Assembly: GCA_002327965.1 (NCBI GenBank)
Contig: DCVB01000113.1
Location: forward strand, 960-34,121
Direction: 5' to 3'
DNA: 33,162 bases
Source: Candidatus Aminicenantes bacterium UBA2199
GTDB taxonomy: Bacteria; Acidobacteriota; Aminicenantia; UBA2199
A program made the translations under genes and the position numbers. Position 1 is the first letter of the stretch, and the number at the start of each line of letters is the position of its first letter. The notes beneath the pieces are model-generated. The model saw only the letters and a program-made list of their open reading frames with translations. It searched no databases and was not told the origin of the DNA. Positions 28,762 to 33,162 of this stretch are shown here, piece after piece.

Positions 28762-30633
28762 TTACGACCCGCTTTTTGCTGCCCATTGAGCAAAGCAAAA
28801 TAGACGCCAAATCGCCGAGCAGGCAGAAGGCTGGCGATTTTCCATGATCCTAAAAAAATGCTCAATACCTCTCTGACAAAAAAGCCCAGTCGAGTCAGTT
28901 AAAAGCTGTCCCTCAATGTCATTAGCAAAAGGTCCCATTATCCATTTCTGAAGAGGCACACAAAACCCCATTTTATTTCTATGCAGAATTTTCTTGGGAA
29001 TGTGGGGAGCCATACAATATTTGAATAGTTTTTTCCCTGATTGTCCCTGCAAATGATAGGATGGTGGTAACCCGTTTGCGAACTCAGCAAGTTGTGCATC
29101 CAGTAGTGGTTCCCTTGACTCCAGGGAAACGGCCATGCTGCTTCGATCGACTTTGACCAGGATGTCATCCGCCAGGAAAAACCGCTGGTCTGCCAATTGA
29201 GCATCCGCAGGACTGGCGATCGCAGAAAATGATTGAAACCATGCCATTTCCTGGTCAGTCGGCTCAACGCGAAGAAAATCGCGAATTCGGGGAGACAATG
29301 CATTCATGAGCATACTGGCGGGCATGGAGGATGTCAGGGACAGGAAGAGCTTGCTTTGAGGGCTGACCAGCCTGTCAAAAAAAGCATTTTTATGGGTTCC
29401 GATGGGGAACAATGCTTTGCCTATTTGAGAAGAAAGGCGTCTAAGCAGGAATGGGCAGCGTTGAAACTTAAGCAACCTTGATAGTTGATAGTAATGCCAA
29501 TATCCTGCAAACAATTCATCTCCTCCGTCCCCAGACAAGGAAACGGTCACGTGCTCGCGGGCAAGCTTGCTCACAAAATAGGTTGGAATAGAGGAACTAT
29601 CCGCGAAGGGTTCGTCGTAATTGGAAATTATTGGCAGAATTTCTTTTGCATCGGTTCCTGTGACAATATGCGTGTAATGCTCAGTTCCGAAATGCCGTGC
29701 AACCTTTTCTGCATAAGGCAACTCGTTGAACTCATTCTCCTCAAATCCGATTGAAAATGTCTTGATGTTCCTTACATTAATCATACGCATCAAGGCTACC
29801 ACTGACGATGAGTCCAAACCGCCGCTCAGAAATGCACCCAGCGGAACGTCACTAAGTAGCCTCAGGCGCACGCTTTCCTTCAATAAGAACAGGAGTTGTT
29901 CAGATGCATCTTCAAATGAAATATTCGTTTTAACTGCAGGTTGAGCGGGCTCCCAATACTTTTTTTTTGAATACAGAAAAGCCCGGCCATCATCGGTAAC
30001 TCGCCAGGTTTCTGTCGAACCCTGCTCAAACTTACGAATCCCGGAATAGGCAGTCATCGGACATGGAATGTAACCCAGTTGCAGGTATGCTCGTAGCCCA
30101 GGGGATGACCATGACCAATCCACCCATGACACGGGCTTGAACGCCTTCATCTCTGAGGCAAAGGCGATGCTATGGCTATTATTTGCAAGAAAAAGCGGTT
30201 TGACTCCGAAGCGGTCTCTGGCAAGAAACAGACGCCGTGTTCGCTTGTCCCAAAGTGCGAAGGCGAACATTCCTCGAAATGATTTGACGCATTGTTCGCC
30301 GTCTTCCTCATATTGGTGGACGATGACTTCCGTATCGGAATGGGTATAAAATTTGTGCCCTTTGCTAATAAGAACCTCTCTAAGTTCCATATAATTGTAT
30401 ATCTCGCCATTATGCACGACAACGATCGATCCATCTTCATTCCATATGGGTTGATCGCCGGTTTCAAGATCAATGATTTTCAGCCGTCTCATGCCCAAAC
30501 CGATTTGATCGTCCACAAAGAAACCTTCGGTATCCGGGCCTCGATGGCGGACAAGATTACACATATCCTTCAGCAGGGGAAGGACCGCCGTTGCACTCTC
30601 CCCCAATCCAATACCGCCAACAATTCCGCACAT
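28762..30633 (-). CDS. asnB: Asparagine synthetase (glutamine-hydrolysing)
   Basis: 623 residues from MCGIVGG, where Cys2 is the glutaminase nucleophile. The N-terminal domain has RHRGPDTEG and VVHNGEIYN; the synthetase domain has LSGGLDSSSVV (pyrophosphate loop) and SGDGGDELFAGY. It forms asparagine, or amidates a sugar or peptide when placed in polysaccharide clusters. The composition is AT-rich compared with the core genes, and a glycosyltransferase lies nearby, favouring a surface-polysaccharide setting. The start at 30633 is set by Cys2 processing; the longer frame is not used. Confidence 0.92.
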   Translation of the reverse strand: MCGIVGGIGLGESATAVLPLLKDMCNLVRHRGPDTEGFFVDDQIGLGMRRLKIIDLETGDQPIWNEDGSIVVVHNGEIYNYMELREVLISKGHKFYTHSDTEVIVHQYEEDGEQCVKSFRGMFAFALWDKRTRRLFLARDRFGVKPLFLANNSHSIAFASEMKAFKPVSWVDWSWSSPGLRAYLQLGYIPCPMTAYSGIRKFEQGSTETWRVTDDGRAFLYSKKKYWEPAQPAVKTNISFEDASEQLLFLLKESVRLRLLSDVPLGAFLSGGLDSSSVVALMRMINVRNIKTFSIGFEENEFNELPYAEKVARHFGTEHYTHIVTGTDAKEILPIISNYDEPFADSSSIPTYFVSKLAREHVTVSLSGDGGDELFAGYWHYYQLSRLLKFQRCPFLLRRLSSQIGKALFPIGTHKNAFFDRLVSPQSKLFLSLTSSMPASMLMNALSPRIRDFLRVEPTDQEMAWFQSFSAIASPADAQLADQRFFLADDILVKVDRSSMAVSLESREPLLDAQLAEFANGLPPSYHLQGQSGKKLFKYCMAPHIPKKILHRNKMGFCVPLQKWIMGPFANDIEGQLLTDSTGLFCQRGIEHFFRIMENRQPSACSAIWRLFCFAQWAAKSGS

Positions 30634-31236
30634 GATCAGGTGCACTCCAATAACAACCTATCTTGGGCAAGGGATGCTAGCCAAATAGTACAATCGGGAA
30701 ATTGCTTTCCGGCTGAAAATTTCAGATCAGTGCATGATATTCGAGGTGCACTTGAACAGGGTAGTAAATGCCTTCTGGGCCTCAGATTTTCTGGGGCATG
30801 AATGGCTTGACTGATGAAAAGAGAATACATTCTCTTTCTTAAACAACGATGTCGCAACTTCATGTTCATTTAATGATTTATTTCTTTCACACAATTCTAA
30901 AACAAGTGCGTCTCTATCGCAAGTAGCCGGCTTAGGGCTCGAAAATTCAATGGAAAGTGCGAATCGGCTGGAGAATACTTGCTCCTCGTCCGCCATGAAG
31001 AATCTCGCTATGAACCATTGCAATTTTATCTGGTACTTATTACAATCTCCTCGTGACAGTTTCTTCTGCAGAGATGATTTCCGGCAGGGAATTATCTTGT
31101 CCAGGACCAGAAATGTTATGGACTGGAGGCTATTTACTCGCATTCATGCATCTGGCTCTGTATCCAAAAGGGGGCGAAACGATTTGTGCGAATTTCGAAT
31201 TGAGATTTTCATGCTTTGGAATCGAGTGGCATTGAA
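30634..31236. other. 603-base AT-rich gap, no recognisable gene
   Basis: Lies between divergent asnB and the glycosyltransferase. Open frames of 60-140 codons occur on both strands, but none has a convincing ribosome binding site or a recognised family. It may hold remnants of an earlier polysaccharide gene or regulatory DNA. No short-word arrays are present. Confidence 0.5.
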
Positions 31237-32340
31237 ATGAATTATTATCTTTTTACGACCGACTTAAGACGGGCAGGGGCCCAGCATGTGGTCTCCGTTT
31301 TGGCTGAACGTTGGTCGCGTGATGTCAATGTGACGATTATCATTATAAAAAATGATGTGGAATTCAATTTGCCGGCGAATGTTCGCGTTCTCCCCCTTGA
31401 CTGTGCAACCGACCCCCTCCATTTCTACTCAGGACTCATGGTGTGGCAGGCAAAGCACAAGCTAGAATCCATCCTCAATGAAGAAAATGGAGCTTTCGCG
31501 TTGTATAGTTTTTTGGAAAGTCCCAATTTTATTTCGGTTCTAATAAAAAAAAAGTTCCCCAATGGGATTTTCATTGGCAGCTCGCGCACGAGCATATTAT
31601 TATATAACCGATTATTCCGACTCTTCTATCCAAGCTATACAAACTTGGATGGCTTTATCGTCAATTCGGAGGCTAACAAACGGCTGTTTGTTGAGCAATT
31701 CGGTTTGCCTGAGAATATGGTTCATTTTATTCCTAATCCGATCGATTTTAAGAGCATCCAGTATCAGGCCAATGAAGGACGACCTCAAATGCTGGATCAA
31801 GTCGCTGTAAATAAAAAAAGGATTCTTGGCGTTGGGCGGATGGTAAAACAAAAGAATTTCTCCCTGCTCATGCGTGCCTTTGCCCTCCTGACGAAAACCG
31901 AAAGCAATGTTCACTTAATCATTTTGGGCGATGGACCGGAAAGGCGTCGTTTGACCAATTTGGCAAAGAGACTCGGGATCGCAAACCAACTGACTATGCC
32001 CGGAAAAGTGGTCAATCCCTATATTTGGATGGCTAACGCCGATCTGTTTGTCCTTAGCTCGAATTATGAAGGCTGGCCGAATGTGCTAATCGAGGCCATG
32101 GTCATGGGATTGCCGGTTGTCGCATGCGATTGTCCAACAGGACCGGCCGAGATATTGGGAAACGGAGATCATGGGGTATTGGTTCCTAAAAATGATGTTG
32201 AGGCGATGACCGCAGCCATGACTAGTAAATTGCAAAGTAAAAAGACCCCATACTTTTTTTTAAGGGAGTGGAACGCGGATTCAATTGCTAATCGCTATCG
32301 AGCCGTCGCAGAATCCATCCTCACTCAACGGAATGGATAG
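31237..32340 (+). CDS. GT4-family glycosyltransferase
   Basis: 367 residues of GT-B fold. The N-terminus DLRRAGAQHVVSVLAERW is the acceptor-side start; the C-terminal donor domain has ILGVGRMVKQKNFSLLMRAF, LIILGDGPERRRL and the EGWPNVLIEAMVMGLPVVA segment with the family's paired glutamates, followed by CPTGPAEIL. It resembles enzymes adding sugars to O-antigen or exopolysaccharide. No membrane segment. ATG 31237 is preferred over TTG 31216. AT-rich, like asnB and capA. The sugar is not predictable. Confidence 0.9.
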   Translation: MNYYLFTTDLRRAGAQHVVSVLAERWSRDVNVTIIIIKNDVEFNLPANVRVLPLDCATDPLHFYSGLMVWQAKHKLESILNEENGAFALYSFLESPNFISVLIKKKFPNGIFIGSSRTSILLYNRLFRLFYPSYTNLDGFIVNSEANKRLFVEQFGLPENMVHFIPNPIDFKSIQYQANEGRPQMLDQVAVNKKRILGVGRMVKQKNFSLLMRAFALLTKTESNVHLIILGDGPERRRLTNLAKRLGIANQLTMPGKVVNPYIWMANADLFVLSSNYEGWPNVLIEAMVMGLPVVACDCPTGPAEILGNGDHGVLVPKNDVEAMTAAMTSKLQSKKTPYFFLREWNADSIANRYRAVAESILTQRNG

Positions 32341-32456
32341 TCGGAGTCATGATAAAATCATAAAACAAGGGATGAATTTGTCCCCCCAAGAAAATATTTA
32401 ACCGGTTGTCTATATTTTTAGTCGATATTTGTCGTTCTTCTTGAGTTCACTTGATT

Positions 32457-32484
32457 TTGTGAAATTGCAGGTGTTTGTTATAAT
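32457..32484 (+). promoter_or_regulatory. Sigma70-like promoter of the GNAT-like gene
   Basis: TTGTGA, 16-nt spacer, perfect TATAAT. GAGGTGA (32492-32498) and ATG 32501 follow, giving a leader of about 10 nt. Confidence 0.6.
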
Positions 32485-32500
32485 AACAACTGAGGTGACT

Positions 32501-33162
32501 ATGAGCGTAGAAATCAAGGAAGTCCTGAATAAAGCCGATCTGAAGAAATTTGTTATGTTACCGTTCCAATTGTACAAAGGCCACCCCCTCTGGGTGCCGC
32601 AATTGATCCGCGACGAGATCGAGATCTTCAACCGGGAAAAGAACCCGGCCTTCGAGTACTCTGACTGCAAGCTGTTCATGGCCTATAAGGAAGGCAAATT
32701 GGCCGGCCGCATCGCCGCCATCGACAACCGCGCCGCCAACAAGAAATACGGCACCAAAAACCTGCGTTTCGGCTGGTTCGACAGCATCGACGACCCCGAG
32801 GTCGCCGCCGCCCTTTTCGCCGCCGCCGAAAGCTGGGCAAAGGAGCTGGGCCTGGAGACCATGACCGGCCCGCACGGCTTCTGCGACCTCGACCCCCAGG
32901 GGATGCTGGTCGAGGGTTTCGACCAGCTGCCGACCATCGCCGGCTATTACAACCATCCCTACTATCCCAGGCTGCTCGAGGCGCTGGGCTTCGCCAAGGA
33001 GATCGACTACGTCGAGTTCCGCGCCACCGTGCCCAGGGACATGTCGGCCTTTCCCGACAAGCTGGTGCGCCTGGCCGACCGCATCCGCGAGCGCGGCAAC
33101 CTGCGCCTGCTCGAGTTCAAGAAGAAAAAGGAGATCCTGGGCCGCGCCGTGGAGCTGTTCCA
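32501..33162 (+). CDS. GNAT-like conserved protein, 5' part
   Basis: Open from ATG 32501 to the window edge (220 residues visible, no stop). The start MSVEIKEVLNKADLKKFVMLPFQLY, then GHPLWVPQLIRDE, NPAFEY and KLAGRIAAIDN match a common group of ~370-residue proteins related to GNAT acetyltransferases. FCDLDPQGMLVEGFDQLP and YNHPYYPRLLEALGF are also typical of that group. Substrate is unknown. The high-GC composition marks the return to core genes after the AT-rich surface block. Confidence 0.78.
   Translation, partial: MSVEIKEVLNKADLKKFVMLPFQLYKGHPLWVPQLIRDEIEIFNREKNPAFEYSDCKLFMAYKEGKLAGRIAAIDNRAANKKYGTKNLRFGWFDSIDDPEVAAALFAAAESWAKELGLETMTGPHGFCDLDPQGMLVEGFDQLPTIAGYYNHPYYPRLLEALGFAKEIDYVEFRATVPRDMSAFPDKLVRLADRIRERGNLRLLEFKKKKEILGRAVELF

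Noticed and set aside
30727..31143. 138-codon minus-strand frame and 96-codon plus-strand frame between asnB and the glycosyltransferase
   Set aside because: No recognisable motif or ribosome binding site, and AT-rich gap DNA allows such frames by chance; kept only as an unassigned gap.
1..33162. tRNA or rRNA genes
   Set aside because: No cloverleaf with a conserved TTCGANNC arm and acceptor stem was recognised. The TTCGAA repeats look superficially like T-arms but are tandem arrays.

Overview
The window looks like a chromosomal segment of a Gram-negative, fermentative, probably anaerobic bacterium. An LpxC fragment, a LolA-like carrier and an OmpP1/FadL-like porin imply an outer membrane. 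IorA/IorB next to a phosphate (butyryl/acetyl) transferase imply fermentation of amino-acid-derived 2-oxoacids. The core genes are clearly GC-rich. Tandem DUF507 proteins, the holB-PSP1 pair and the gene repertoire would fit an Acidobacteriota-like lineage such as Candidatus Aminicenantes. That placement is inference only, because no rRNA or other decisive marker is present.

Layout. 1-1448: lpxC end, OsmC-like protein, endonuclease III (+). 1579-2144: two overlapping DUF507 genes (-). 2527-6134: promoter and compact operon rplM-rpsI-rpsB-tsf-pyrH-frr (+). 12441-6493 (-): a seven-gene run iorA-iorB-ptb-lolA-ECF sigma-anti-sigma-membrane protein with tight spacing or overlaps. 13146-20387 (+): zinc ribbon protein, a UvrA-type ATPase lacking most of the insertion domain, holB-ricT, an outer-membrane protein and a sirtuin. 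20517-21683 (-): CapA-like protein. 22152-25107 (+): SpoIIE-type phosphatase with a duplicated membrane hairpin, then RNase III. 25172-27536: an S23/IVP four-helix-bundle gene, a Rho_N-domain protein and a complete-looking insertion sequence (all -). 27896-28630 (+): DUF4097-like exported protein. 28762-32340: asparagine synthetase (-) and a GT4 glycosyltransferase (+). capA, asnB and the glycosyltransferase are visibly more AT-rich than the core and look like acquired surface-polysaccharide genes. 32501-end: start of a GNAT-like protein.

The most unusual content is between the genes. Nearly every intergenic gap in the GC-rich part carries short arrays built to one plan: usually four tandem units of 6, 7 or 8 bases plus a partial unit (4x7+4 = 32 nt is commonest). 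The word differs between arrays (GTTCGAN, GTTCCAN, CGGTNNA, AGTGATN, GTNACGC, GTTNAAGA, CTNACA and others), with fixed positions plus one or two variable positions. Arrays usually have an inverted partner nearby, so gaps can fold into long or nested stems (best at 12559-12905). Many start within about 25 nt of a stop codon, and two include the stop codon. One inverted pair encloses the S23-family four-helix-bundle gene next to rnc. This recalls 23S rRNA intervening sequences, where an S23 ORF sits in a stem cut by RNase III. I regard this array family, with the four-helix protein as a possible partner, as the best candidate for an undescribed system here.
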